64,000 nt of DNA, taken from contig DAITSJ010000005.1 in NCBI GenBank assembly GCA_036843405.1, forward strand, positions 124,001 through 188,000, written 5' to 3'. Below, piece by piece: positions 52,128 through 60,089 of this stretch. This DNA comes from DGNJ01 sp002388905. GTDB lineage: Bacteria > Pseudomonadota > Gammaproteobacteria > Pseudomonadales > Porticoccaceae. Below the pieces are notes generated by a model, which was given only the letters and a program-made list of their open reading frames with translations, did not search any database and had not been told where the DNA came from. The position numbers and the translations under genes were made by a program. Every line of letters starts with the position of its first letter. The first letter of the stretch is position 1.

Positions 52128-52222
52128 CGAAAAGGAGTGGCCCAACAAGCGGCAGAACTGATGTCGTTTGCGACGGAAAGATATTTCTCCCGCATGCTTG
52201 ACAATAAAGGGATGCGGGTATA

Positions 52223-52240
52223 AAACAGACATGTTTGTTT
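52223..52240. promoter_or_regulatory. Palindromic operator candidate, site 10 (best copy)
   Basis: AAACAGACATGTTTGTTT: both half-sites are exact and the 8-bp core GACATGTT is itself nearly palindromic, making this the closest to a full consensus AAACARACATGTYTGTTT. It lies 92 bp upstream of TonB receptor 3. Confidence 0.75.
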
Positions 52241-52331
52241 GTAGTTTGTAATGCAGGATTCTCGTGTCTCTACCTGACAAATGACAGACATGTACTGACC
52301 TTCAACGACAAAAAAATTATCAGGGGGAATT

Positions 52332-54611
52332 ATGAAAAATTATCGTTCCACCATCGCCAAAACCGTGTTCACACTGGCGACAATCGCGATCGCCTTTCCG
52401 GCTTTGCCGGTGCTTGCCCAGGAAAAACGCGCTTCCGGTATCCAGGAAGTGTTGGTCACCGCCCGCCGGCGCGAGGAATCCCTGCAGGATACGCCGGTCG
52501 CGGTATCCGCGTTTTCCGAGCAGTTTATCGAGAATAGTTTCGCTTCCAATCTCGACGATATGGGCAAGTATGCGCCCAATGTGGTGCTGGACACCCAGCA
52601 GTTTGGGGGTGGCGCGCTCAACGCATCGATACGGGGCCTGAGTTACGACGAGGTGGAAAAGACCTATGAGCCGTCTGTCGGTGTCTCCGTGGACGGTGTT
52701 TTCTTTTCCCACAACAGCGGTGCCATGATCGATATGTTCGATATCGAGTCCATCGAGATCCTGCGCGGGCCCCAGGGCACCCTGTTTGGCCGCAACACAA
52801 TGGGCGGCACGATCAATATCCAGCGTACCAGGCCGTCCCAGGATTTCGGTGCCAAACTATCGCTGGCGGCAGGCAGTTATGATCGACGCGATGTGAAGGC
52901 CCGGATTACCGGACCGCTCATTGACGGTGTCCTCGCGGGCAAGCTCGGCTTTTATCAACTGAGTGCCGATTCCCATACTGATAATTTCTTCACCGGAAAA
53001 GACGACGATGGGATCGACCGGCAGTCTTTCCTCGGATCATTGTTGTGGACGCCAACCGAGAACCTCGACATTCAGCTCAACGTCGACTATCTGGACGACG
53101 ATTCGGAATTTCCGGGCGTCCTTAACCTGACACTAGCCGGTGATGCCGGCGGCAACGGCTTCTGCGACCTGTTCGGGGCCTGTGCCTCCAACTCCCTCGT
53201 TCCGGCAGAAGCCAGCGACTTTGACGTCTCTTTCAGTCAAAAGCCTTTTGTCAGCACGGTGGAGGCCAAGACTTATAGCCTGAACGTAGACTGGCGTCTG
53301 GATTCATTTACCCTGACGTCAATTACCGCCTATAACGAGCTTGACGAGATTCTGGACCAGGAAAACACCGGGGCTGTCGATCGGGATCCGCTCACCCTGG
53401 CGCTGGACCCTCTCAATGGCGAACCGTTCCTCACCGCTTTTCGGGACCAGCATCTGGAGCAATGGAGCCAGGAGATCCGTCTAACCAGCGATTTCACCGG
53501 TCCGCTAAACTTTGTCGCTGGCCTGTTTTACTTTAAATCGGATTACGAGTTGGATCCGCAAACCGTGGGCCTGTTTGGCGCTGAGATCGACCGTTTCCTG
53601 GCGGAGCAACAGCTGGATTCCTACGCCGTCTATGGTGAGGCGACTTATGAACTGACCGACAAGGCTCGCCTGATCGTCGGTGGTCGCTATACCTACGAGG
53701 AGAAGGAACTGGAGATCAACGAAGTGGCCCTGGGCTTTACATGCCCGGACCCGAACGCGCCGGCAGGGGCGGAAGAGTGCCGGGACCCGACGGTGGACTT
53801 CGACAACTTCAGTCCCCGGCTCGGTATCGACTACCACTTTAGCGATACCCTGATGGCATACTTTACCTATTCCGTGGGCTTCCGCAGCGGTGGGTGGAAC
53901 GGCCGGGCCCAGACCCAGTCCAGCATCGGTCCCTATGATCCGGAAACCCTGGATAATTTCGAGGTGGGTATCCGGTCGGACTGGCTGGACAATCGGTTGC
54001 GCGTCAACGCCACCGTATTCCACATGAAGTACGACGACAAACAGGAAGCCATTATTCGGCAGTCTCCGGTCAGTCTCGCCACTGAGACGTTGGTGGAAAA
54101 TGCCGCGTCGGCCAAGATCGACGGTGTTGAACTGGAAGTCCAGGCGTCTCTTACGCCCAATCTCCAGTTTCGGTCCGCCGTTGGCTATCTGGATGCCAGG
54201 TTCGACGAGTTCCTGGATAACCAGGGCAACGATATCAAGGATCAGCGCCATATTTCCTACACGCCGGAGTGGACGTTCAGCGCCGGTGCCGACTATTTCC
54301 TGACTCTGGAGGATCTGGGTGGTGAAGTGATTCTGACGACCAATTATAGCTGGAAGGACGACTACTCGACTGATCCCGTTGTCGACCCGCTTGGCTTTGA
54401 GCGGGAAATTATCGAAAACTACGGAGAATGGGATTTCTCTGCCAGCTACGAGCATTTTATCGGCGACAAGCGACTCCGGGTCTCGGCCTTCCTGCATGAT
54501 GCCTTCCATGACGAGGGTCGGATTCACCGGGTGACTAATGCTGGAGGCTTCGTCTTCGGGGATCAGGAACCCGGCCGAACCTGGGGTGTAGAACTTACTT
54601 TCGAAATGTAG
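52332..54611 (+). CDS. TonB-dependent outer-membrane receptor (3)
   Basis: A 759-residue receptor. The signal peptide ends near residue 30 (PVLAQ), then IQEVLVTARRREESLQDTP, plug with RGPQGTLFGRNTMGGTIN and a barrel ending GVELTFEM. The palindrome with the best match in the window is 92 bp upstream; a hairpin terminator follows. GGGGGG precedes ATG 52332. It sits directly downstream of the P450/Gal80-like pair and may import the P450 substrate (inference). Ligand identity cannot be read from sequence. Confidence 0.93.
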   Translation: MKNYRSTIAKTVFTLATIAIAFPALPVLAQEKRASGIQEVLVTARRREESLQDTPVAVSAFSEQFIENSFASNLDDMGKYAPNVVLDTQQFGGGALNASIRGLSYDEVEKTYEPSVGVSVDGVFFSHNSGAMIDMFDIESIEILRGPQGTLFGRNTMGGTINIQRTRPSQDFGAKLSLAAGSYDRRDVKARITGPLIDGVLAGKLGFYQLSADSHTDNFFTGKDDDGIDRQSFLGSLLWTPTENLDIQLNVDYLDDDSEFPGVLNLTLAGDAGGNGFCDLFGACASNSLVPAEASDFDVSFSQKPFVSTVEAKTYSLNVDWRLDSFTLTSITAYNELDEILDQENTGAVDRDPLTLALDPLNGEPFLTAFRDQHLEQWSQEIRLTSDFTGPLNFVAGLFYFKSDYELDPQTVGLFGAEIDRFLAEQQLDSYAVYGEATYELTDKARLIVGGRYTYEEKELEINEVALGFTCPDPNAPAGAEECRDPTVDFDNFSPRLGIDYHFSDTLMAYFTYSVGFRSGGWNGRAQTQSSIGPYDPETLDNFEVGIRSDWLDNRLRVNATVFHMKYDDKQEAIIRQSPVSLATETLVENAASAKIDGVELEVQASLTPNLQFRSAVGYLDARFDEFLDNQGNDIKDQRHISYTPEWTFSAGADYFLTLEDLGGEVILTTNYSWKDDYSTDPVVDPLGFEREIIENYGEWDFSASYEHFIGDKRLRVSAFLHDAFHDEGRIHRVTNAGGFVFGDQEPGRTWGVELTFEM

Positions 54612-55045
54612 CCGGTCAAACAAGCGCGCCTCCGGGCGCGTTTTTTTCTCCCCAGCCTAATCGCTTTTTTTAGTATCCATTAACGCTGATTGTGAAGTCG
54701 AAGTGAGTATTACGCAGGCATTCAAGGCGGGAAAGTAACGCGTGCGACAGGAAAGCAGAATCGCTTTTGACCGGGCAGCCGGTGATAGGTGCCGGCACCA
54801 TGAGTTTATTCACCAGCGTTTCCGTGGCGCCCGATCTTGCCACAAAAAGTATCTCCTTTTTTTCCGACGTCATAAGAGGTCGGTCAGTATAGCCGGCTGC
54901 ATCATTAACTGTTTTCGCGACACCTTTCGCGATACTGCCGACTTTTCCGGCGGTGTGCCTGTAGTGATGCGTTGAGTAGACAATAGTTTTCCGGTGGTGC
55001 CAGTCGGTGCCCCCACCGATAACAACCTGGATGAGAGCAGTAAAC
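54612..55045. other. Intergenic region, no supported gene
   Basis: 434 bp. After the receptor terminator, a minus-strand frame at 54670-54873 (67 codons from ATG 54873) lacks a ribosome-binding site and any known motif, and a plus-strand frame at 54742-54975 is similarly featureless. A run of TTTTTTTCC at 54857-54865 is the only notable sequence. No palindrome of the recurrent type was found here. Confidence 0.5.
54624..54647 (+). terminator. Rho-independent terminator after TonB receptor 3
   Basis: Stem CGCGCC (54625-54630) and GGCGCG (54635-54640) with a TCCG loop, then seven T residues (54641-54647), starting 13 bases after the receptor stop. Confidence 0.85.
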
Positions 55046-55489
55046 ATGAGTGAAATGACAGTGGTTACCCTTCTCGAGGAAGCCAAGATTGAAAAGGTCC
55101 TGAACCGCTATGCCACCGCCCTGGATAGCCGAAACTGGTCCGAGCTCGCCGAAGTGTTTGCACCGGATGCAACGGCCAATTACCAGGGGATAGGCCTGTG
55201 TAACGGCCTGGGAGAAATTGTCGAACTGGTGAAATCGGTGCTCGGTCAATGCGGCCCCACCCAGCACCTGTTGGGTAACGTGGACGTCCAGGTAAATGGG
55301 TCCGAAGCGCAAGCCAGGTGTTATCTCCAGGCCATTCATGTGGGTATCGGCGACTATGAGGGACAAATCCTCACAGTCTGGGGAGAGTACCGGGACGAGC
55401 TTCGGCGTACGCCGGCGGGATGGCGTATTGTCTACCGGGAACTGGCCGGTATCCATACCGAGGGCGATATCGGCCTCGGCCAGGAATAA
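55046..55489 (+). CDS. SnoaL/NTF2-like protein (3)
   Basis: A 147-residue SnoaL_4-type protein: helix EEAKIEKVLNRYATALDSRNWSELAEVFAPDATANY and the strand QHLLGNVDVQV are characteristic. ATG 55046 has a modest GAGAG upstream; an ATG three codons later is possible. It is 36 bp upstream of the single-module EthD gene, probably co-transcribed. It would bind or convert a cyclic intermediate; the exact reaction is unknown. Confidence 0.85.
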   Translation: MSEMTVVTLLEEAKIEKVLNRYATALDSRNWSELAEVFAPDATANYQGIGLCNGLGEIVELVKSVLGQCGPTQHLLGNVDVQVNGSEAQARCYLQAIHVGIGDYEGQILTVWGEYRDELRRTPAGWRIVYRELAGIHTEGDIGLGQE

Positions 55490-55525
55490 TTTCATGGCCG
55501 CCAAACCGGCAGGAGATAAAACTTC

Positions 55526-55882
55526 ATGATCAAGATGATAACGCTGCTTAAGCGAAAAGCCGGCATGACACTTCGAGAGTTTATCGACTACTACGAGGCC
55601 AGCCACCGGGTTATTGGCGAGAAGTATCTCCGCGGTCATGCCAGCCGGTATGTACGGCGCTATCTTCACCCGATTGCGGATCCCGCCTCGGGAAATATAA
55701 AGGATGCCGAATACGATGTGCTCATGGAAATCTGGTTTCCCGACCAGGCTGCATTCGAGGCCGCCATGGAGGCGGTTACCCAACCGGAAGCAGCGCGGGA
55801 GATTGCCGAGGACGAAGCCCGGCTGTTCGATCCCGAGAGGCGGTGCACCTTTACCGTCGAAGAATTCGAATCCGATATGTGA
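55526..55882 (+). CDS. EthD-domain protein, single-module (2)
   Basis: A 118-residue dimeric alpha/beta-barrel protein with the EthD pattern ITLLKRKAGMTLREFIDYYEASHR and later AEYDVLMEIWF. A single module is the normal length, unlike the double-length form at 24547. Ribosome-binding site AGGAGA precedes ATG 55526. The family is repeatedly found next to P450 and ring-cleavage genes; biochemical activity is established for few members. Confidence 0.83.
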   Translation: MIKMITLLKRKAGMTLREFIDYYEASHRVIGEKYLRGHASRYVRRYLHPIADPASGNIKDAEYDVLMEIWFPDQAAFEAAMEAVTQPEAAREIAEDEARLFDPERRCTFTVEEFESDM

Positions 55883-55895
55883 CTTTTAGCCGGCG

Positions 55896-56081
55896 CTAGT
55901 GGGCCATGCGTGAAATAAGGTGACTAAGAAGCACAGCCAGATAATGCGGATCACCAAAAGTAGGCGCTTTAGGCGAGGCGAGAATGTGCAGGCATAGTGG
56001 CGCTATGTCAAACTTTCTCAACGCAGAGACGCGTTATCTGGCGAAGTGATCTGTTACCTTATTTTGCGCACGGCCCACTAG
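55896..56081. mobile_element. MITE-like element with 29-bp terminal inverted repeats
   Basis: A 186-bp sequence bounded by imperfect inverted repeats of 29 bp (55896-55924 and 56053-56081, 25 of 29 positions matching). The outer ends are CTAGTGGGCC and GGCCCACTAG. The complementarity continues inward through GCCAGATAAYGCG, so the whole element could fold into one long hairpin. It carries no open frame of note. The CTAG at each end is itself palindromic and could be a duplicated target. It lies just after the EthD gene and just before SnoaL protein 4. Non-autonomous; a helper transposase is not in the window. Confidence 0.72.
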
Positions 56082-56126
56082 TATCGAGCCGGAAAGTGTT
56101 ATCCCTACTAATCCAGGAGTCTCTCA

Positions 56127-56558
56127 ATGTCCTCTGTAGAACAGCGATTGCAAGCTCTCGAAGACAAACGCGCCCTCCAGGAACGCATTACCGCTTACCT
56201 GGTTGCCGTGGATGATTTGTCCAGCGTCGACGCCGTCCTGGCGTCGTTCACCGAAGATGCCGTGTTCGACATGACCGGCATCGATTACGGCCGCTTCGAA
56301 GGCGAAAAGGAATTGCGGCAGTTCTTCGAGGGTGTCTTTGCCGGTATGAGCCACCATGCCCATTACGCCACCAATTTCCATATCGACGGACTGCAGGGCG
56401 ACCGCGCCTCCTGCCGCACACATGTGATTGGCATGGGTCGCTCCAAGGAAGGCGATGATGTGCTTTTCTACCTGCAATACCATCTGGAGTACCGGCGCAC
56501 CGGCGACGGCTGGAAGATAACCCGCTTCAGCGGCAAGCCACTCCTGCCCCTTTCCTGA
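56127..56558 (+). CDS. SnoaL/NTF2-like protein (4)
   Basis: A 143-residue SnoaL_4-type protein: LEDKRALQERITAYLVAVDDLSSVDAVLASF and the HHAHYATNFHIDG strand are typical. AGGAG precedes ATG 56127. It follows the inverted-repeat element by 45 bp, so its promoter may lie within or be affected by the element. It is 15 bp upstream of the GMC oxidoreductase gene, implying co-transcription and a shared pathway. Confidence 0.85.
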   Translation: MSSVEQRLQALEDKRALQERITAYLVAVDDLSSVDAVLASFTEDAVFDMTGIDYGRFEGEKELRQFFEGVFAGMSHHAHYATNFHIDGLQGDRASCRTHVIGMGRSKEGDDVLFYLQYHLEYRRTGDGWKITRFSGKPLLPLS

Positions 56559-56573
56559 CGTACCGCCAAACCC

Positions 56574-58226
56574 GTGACCACCGAATACAATTACATCATT
56601 ATCGGCGCCGGTTCCGCCGGCTGCGTACTGGCCAACCGGCTGTCGGAAGATTCCCGCAACCGGGTACTGCTTCTCGAGGCGGGCGGCAGGAACGAGAGTC
56701 CCCTGGTCAAAATGCCCAAGGGCATCGCCAGGCTGGTGAACAAACCGGATTACACCTGGGCTTACCAGATGAAGCGGGAGCGGACCTCCGGGGCAGTCCC
56801 TGAGGTCTGGATCCGCGGCAAGGGGTTGGGCGGTTCCTCTGCCATTAACGGCATGATCTGGTCCCGGGGACAATCGGCAGATTACGATGCCTGGGAACGG
56901 GAGCACGGCTGTTCGGGCTGGAACTGGAACAGCATGAACGCAGCCCTCAAGTCCATCGAGGACCATGAGCTGGGCCAGGGAGACAATCGTGGCGTGGGCG
57001 GCCCGGTTCACATTGCCGCCGGCGGACAGTTCACCTACCCCCTGTGCGACGACATGCTCGCCGCCGGAGAGAGCCTGGGGTTGAAACGGGTGGGGGACCT
57101 CAATGACGAGCACGGCGGTCGCGTCGGCTATTACAGCCATAATATTCTCAAGGGGCGGCGGGTCAGCGGCGCCCGGGCTTTTCTCGATCCGGCCCGGCGC
57201 CGGTCCAACCTGGATATCGTGACCGGTGCCACGGCCCGGCGAATCCTGTTCGATGGAGATCGGGCCAGCGGTGTGGAAGTCAGCACCTCCAACGGGCGGA
57301 CAACGTTCCGGTGCCGGGGCGAAATAGTCGTCTCCGGCGGAACCCTCGAGAGTCCCCGCCTGCTCCAGTTGTCCGGGATCGGTCCCCGGGACGTGCTCGA
57401 CGCCGCCGGTGTGCCGGTGATCTGCCACAGCCCCGACGTGGGACAGCGTATGCGCGAACACCTGTCTTTTGCCATGCCGTTCCGCATTCGGGGCAATATT
57501 GGCAGCCACCGTCATTTCATGGGAGCCGGGCTGGTGAAAAGTGTTCTTCAATACCAGTTTTTTGGCCGTGGGGCGATGGCCAATGGGCCATTCGAGGTGG
57601 GAGCCTTTGCCCGCGTCGGTGCAGGAGAAGGGCCGCCGGACCTGCAGCTTTACCTGGCGGGCTATACCTTTGCCCTGAGCGACGACAACCACCCCGTGCC
57701 ACTGGCCGACATCGACCGGGAACCGGGTCTTTCGATCTATGGCCAGCTTTTGCAGCTCACCAGTGAGGGATCTCTCCGGATCACCTCTCCCGACCCGTCG
57801 GTGCCGGCGGCAATTGTTCCCAACTGGCTGGCGACGGAAGCGGATCGACGCATGGCAGTGGCGACGGTGCGCTATATCCGGCGTTATGCCGACCAGCCGG
57901 CGTTGCGTCAGCATATTGTCCGGGAGCTGTTGCCGGGTGAACACTGTCAGTCCGATGACGACATTCTGGCGGCCTTCCAGAAACTTTCCACCAGCGGATT
58001 GCACGGCACAGGTACCTGCCGGATGGGCGGTGACGAAACGGCGGTATTGGACCCGCGCCTGCGGGTCAACGGCGTGCACGGGCTGCGCGTGGCGGACTGC
58101 TCGGTAATGCCGGGTCTTATTTCCGGTAACACCAATGCCCCGGCCATGGCCCTCGGCTGGCGGGCCGCCGACCTGATCCTGGAGGATCGGCAGGCCATGG
58201 CCGGCGCGTCTCGGCGGGCGAATTAA
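56574..58226 (+). CDS. GMC-family FAD-dependent alcohol oxidoreductase
   Basis: A 550-residue glucose-methanol-choline oxidoreductase starting at GTG 56574. FAD-binding GAGSAG is at 11-16; the second GMC motif GGTLESPRLLQLSGIGP is present; the catalytic pair is His477 (LHGTGTCRMG) with Asn521 (GNTNAP). Members oxidise primary or secondary alcohols, passing electrons to oxygen or a quinone. No signal peptide is seen, so it is probably cytoplasmic. It is 14 bp upstream of the aldo/keto reductase. Confidence 0.93.
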   Translation: MTTEYNYIIIGAGSAGCVLANRLSEDSRNRVLLLEAGGRNESPLVKMPKGIARLVNKPDYTWAYQMKRERTSGAVPEVWIRGKGLGGSSAINGMIWSRGQSADYDAWEREHGCSGWNWNSMNAALKSIEDHELGQGDNRGVGGPVHIAAGGQFTYPLCDDMLAAGESLGLKRVGDLNDEHGGRVGYYSHNILKGRRVSGARAFLDPARRRSNLDIVTGATARRILFDGDRASGVEVSTSNGRTTFRCRGEIVVSGGTLESPRLLQLSGIGPRDVLDAAGVPVICHSPDVGQRMREHLSFAMPFRIRGNIGSHRHFMGAGLVKSVLQYQFFGRGAMANGPFEVGAFARVGAGEGPPDLQLYLAGYTFALSDDNHPVPLADIDREPGLSIYGQLLQLTSEGSLRITSPDPSVPAAIVPNWLATEADRRMAVATVRYIRRYADQPALRQHIVRELLPGEHCQSDDDILAAFQKLSTSGLHGTGTCRMGGDETAVLDPRLRVNGVHGLRVADCSVMPGLISGNTNAPAMALGWRAADLILEDRQAMAGASRRAN

Positions 58227-58240
58227 AATGAGGAGCCGTC

Positions 58241-59176
58241 ATGGAGAAACGACAGATTGGTAAATCCGGCCTGTGGGTCAATCCCATCGGCTTTGGCGCT
58301 AACGCCGTCGGCGGTCACAATATCTACGGACCCCTGGACGAGAGCGCCGGCAAGGCAGTAATGCGCGCCGCCATCGAAGCGGGGGTGGATTTTATCGACA
58401 CCGCTTTTATTTACGGCCCCGAGCGGTCGGAGGTGCTGGTGGGCGAAGTGATCCGGGAAATGGGGGTCCGCAATCAGGTGGTATTGGCCACCAAGGATGC
58501 TTACCGCTTTACCGACGACGGCGTCGTGTTCGACAACTCGCCGGATTTTTTGCGTGAATGCGTCGACGCCTGCCTGCGCCGCTTGCAGACCGACTATATC
58601 GACCTGTTTTATATTCACCAGCCCGACGAGAATACACCCAAGGACCAGGCGGTGGCTGCGCTCCAGGAACTGAAAGCAGAGGGAAAGATCCGCGCCATCG
58701 GTGTTTCCAATTTCTCCCTGGCACAACTGGAGGAGGCCAACCGGAACGGGGGTGTGGATGCCGTCCAGAATCAGTACAGCCTGCTGGTGCGCGATGCGGA
58801 AAAGGATGTCCTGTCGTACGCGGCGAGAGAAGGTATAACGTTCGTACCCTATTTTCCCCTGGCCAGTGGCCTGCTGGCGGGTAAATACCGCCCGGAAACC
58901 CGGTTTGCCGATCACCGGGCCGATAACCCGCTGTTCCAGGGCGAGGCTTTTCAGCGAAACCTGGAAAAAGTCGAGCAGTTGCGCCCCATCGCCAGGGCCC
59001 ACGGCGCCGAGGTCGGCCATATCGCCCTGGCCTGGTGCCTTTCCCGAAACGGGATCGACGCCATTATTCCCGGCGCCAAGGATAAGGCCCAGTTGCAGAG
59101 CAACTTAAAGGCGGGACAGGTGCAATTATCGGAAGCGGAAATCAACCGTATCGACAGGCTTTTTGCGCCCGAATAG
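58241..59176 (+). CDS. Aldo/keto reductase
   Basis: A 311-residue (beta/alpha)8-barrel NADPH-dependent reductase. The catalytic tetrad is intact: Asp53 and Tyr58 (FIDTAFIYG), Lys85 (LATKD) and His126 (YIHQPD). The cofactor segment near the C-terminus reads IIPGAKDKAQLQSNL. Aldo/keto reductases convert aldehydes or ketones to alcohols and could run in the oxidative sense here. ATG 58241 follows GAGGAG. It is convergent with the SnoaL gene at 59226. Confidence 0.92.
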   Translation: MEKRQIGKSGLWVNPIGFGANAVGGHNIYGPLDESAGKAVMRAAIEAGVDFIDTAFIYGPERSEVLVGEVIREMGVRNQVVLATKDAYRFTDDGVVFDNSPDFLRECVDACLRRLQTDYIDLFYIHQPDENTPKDQAVAALQELKAEGKIRAIGVSNFSLAQLEEANRNGGVDAVQNQYSLLVRDAEKDVLSYAAREGITFVPYFPLASGLLAGKYRPETRFADHRADNPLFQGEAFQRNLEKVEQLRPIARAHGAEVGHIALAWCLSRNGIDAIIPGAKDKAQLQSNLKAGQVQLSEAEINRIDRLFAPE

Positions 59177-59183
59177 GGACGAA

Positions 59184-59214
59184 GCCAGGGGCCATATGGC
59201 GGGCGACCCCTGGC
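59184..59214. terminator. Hairpin between convergent genes
   Basis: Stem GCCAGGGG (59184-59191) and CCCCTGGC (59207-59214) with a 15-base loop between the aldo/keto reductase stop and the convergent SnoaL stop. No T-tract follows on either strand, so it is at best a weak bidirectional terminator. Confidence 0.35.
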
Positions 59215-59225
59215 GGCGGTTCAGA

Positions 59226-59639
59226 TTATTCCCCGTGCAGCACCTTGAATGATCGCTGCTTGAAACGCCATTCACCTCTTTCCTTGACGATAATATCGTC
59301 GTACTGGCCGCGGGGCCGGATCACTTCGCCGTCCTGCATCTCGGCCACCTCTGATGTGTAGGTGCGCGCGTAGCAGGTGTCTCCTTCGAAGCGCAATCGT
59401 CCCGGTGTTGCCACCATGTGCACGAAGGGAAACAGTTTCATGGCTTCCAGCCAGCCTTTGACGATATTTTCCCGGCCGACGGTTTTCTCCATGCCCGGAA
59501 TGTGGGGCATATTCCATTCGCTGTCCTCTGCCCAGGTATCGCCCCAGATGTCCGGGTCGCGCTGACAGACACCGTCGGCGTATTGTTCGAGAAGTTCGCG
59601 AACGGCAAGACGGTCTTCGATATTGCCTTTGGATGTCAT
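59226..59639 (-). CDS. SnoaL/NTF2-like protein (5)
   Basis: A 137-residue SnoaL_4-type protein. The helix IEDRLAVRELLEQYADGVCQRDPDIWGDTWAEDSEWNMPHIPGM is typical with conserved Trp and Asp pocket residues. ATG 59639 is chosen as it follows GGAG and gives the usual family start MTSKGN; the frame is open much further upstream but that region is intergenic in character. It is the only SnoaL gene here on the minus strand, divergent from TonB receptor 4 over 450 bp. Confidence 0.85.
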   Translation of the reverse strand: MTSKGNIEDRLAVRELLEQYADGVCQRDPDIWGDTWAEDSEWNMPHIPGMEKTVGRENIVKGWLEAMKLFPFVHMVATPGRLRFEGDTCYARTYTSEVAEMQDGEVIRPRGQYDDIIVKERGEWRFKQRSFKVLHGE

Positions 59640-60089
59640 GATGACGATCTCCAATTTTGTTTCATTGAATGACTTGCCTTTACACTTGGAAGGGTTGTGT
59701 CTGTTTTTTGTTGGACTTGATCTCTGGCGGTGTTTTTTTCGCCGCCATTTCTGTTGATTGGAACTTACGCTGTACCGGAAATTATCTCCCCGGGCTAGGG
59801 ATGAGTATCTGGCAAGAGCGAGGGATGAGTCAATCCTAATCACCGGGCCCGCAGGAATGGGTTCAAAAAAGGAACCTACTATAAATCTAAAGGTGCATGG
59901 TTTTAGTAAATATATGGATCGGCCGCAATTATTTATCATTTTTTCGTTAATTAACTGACCGGTGTTGATGGGGCGGCCAAGTCGTGCTATAAAGAAACAT
60001 TCGAGTTGGTTTTTTATGGTCAGGCCATCCCGGCCGGCCTCTGAGGGAACCATCTCTGGTTTGCTTGTAACGAACGCGAGAGGGGAACA
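59640..60089. other. Divergent intergenic region with operator and direct repeat
   Basis: 450 bp between SnoaL 5 and TonB receptor 4. It contains a 10-bp direct repeat AGGGATGAGT (59797-59806 and 59821-59830, 24 bp apart), an AT-rich block 59875-59960, and the palindrome at 59995-60012. A 66-codon frame at 59758-59958 has no features and is not called. Confidence 0.55.
59995..60012. promoter_or_regulatory. Palindromic operator candidate, site 11
   Basis: AAACATTCGAGTTGGTTT: the left half is exact, the right half GGTTT has one mismatch, with 8-bp spacing and both core C8/G11 kept. It is 78 bp upstream of TonB receptor 4. Confidence 0.6.

Noticed and set aside
54670..54873. Possible 67-residue minus-strand gene after TonB receptor 3
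   Set aside because: The sequence looks mildly protein-like but lacks a Shine-Dalgarno site and any known domain, and contains no supporting context.
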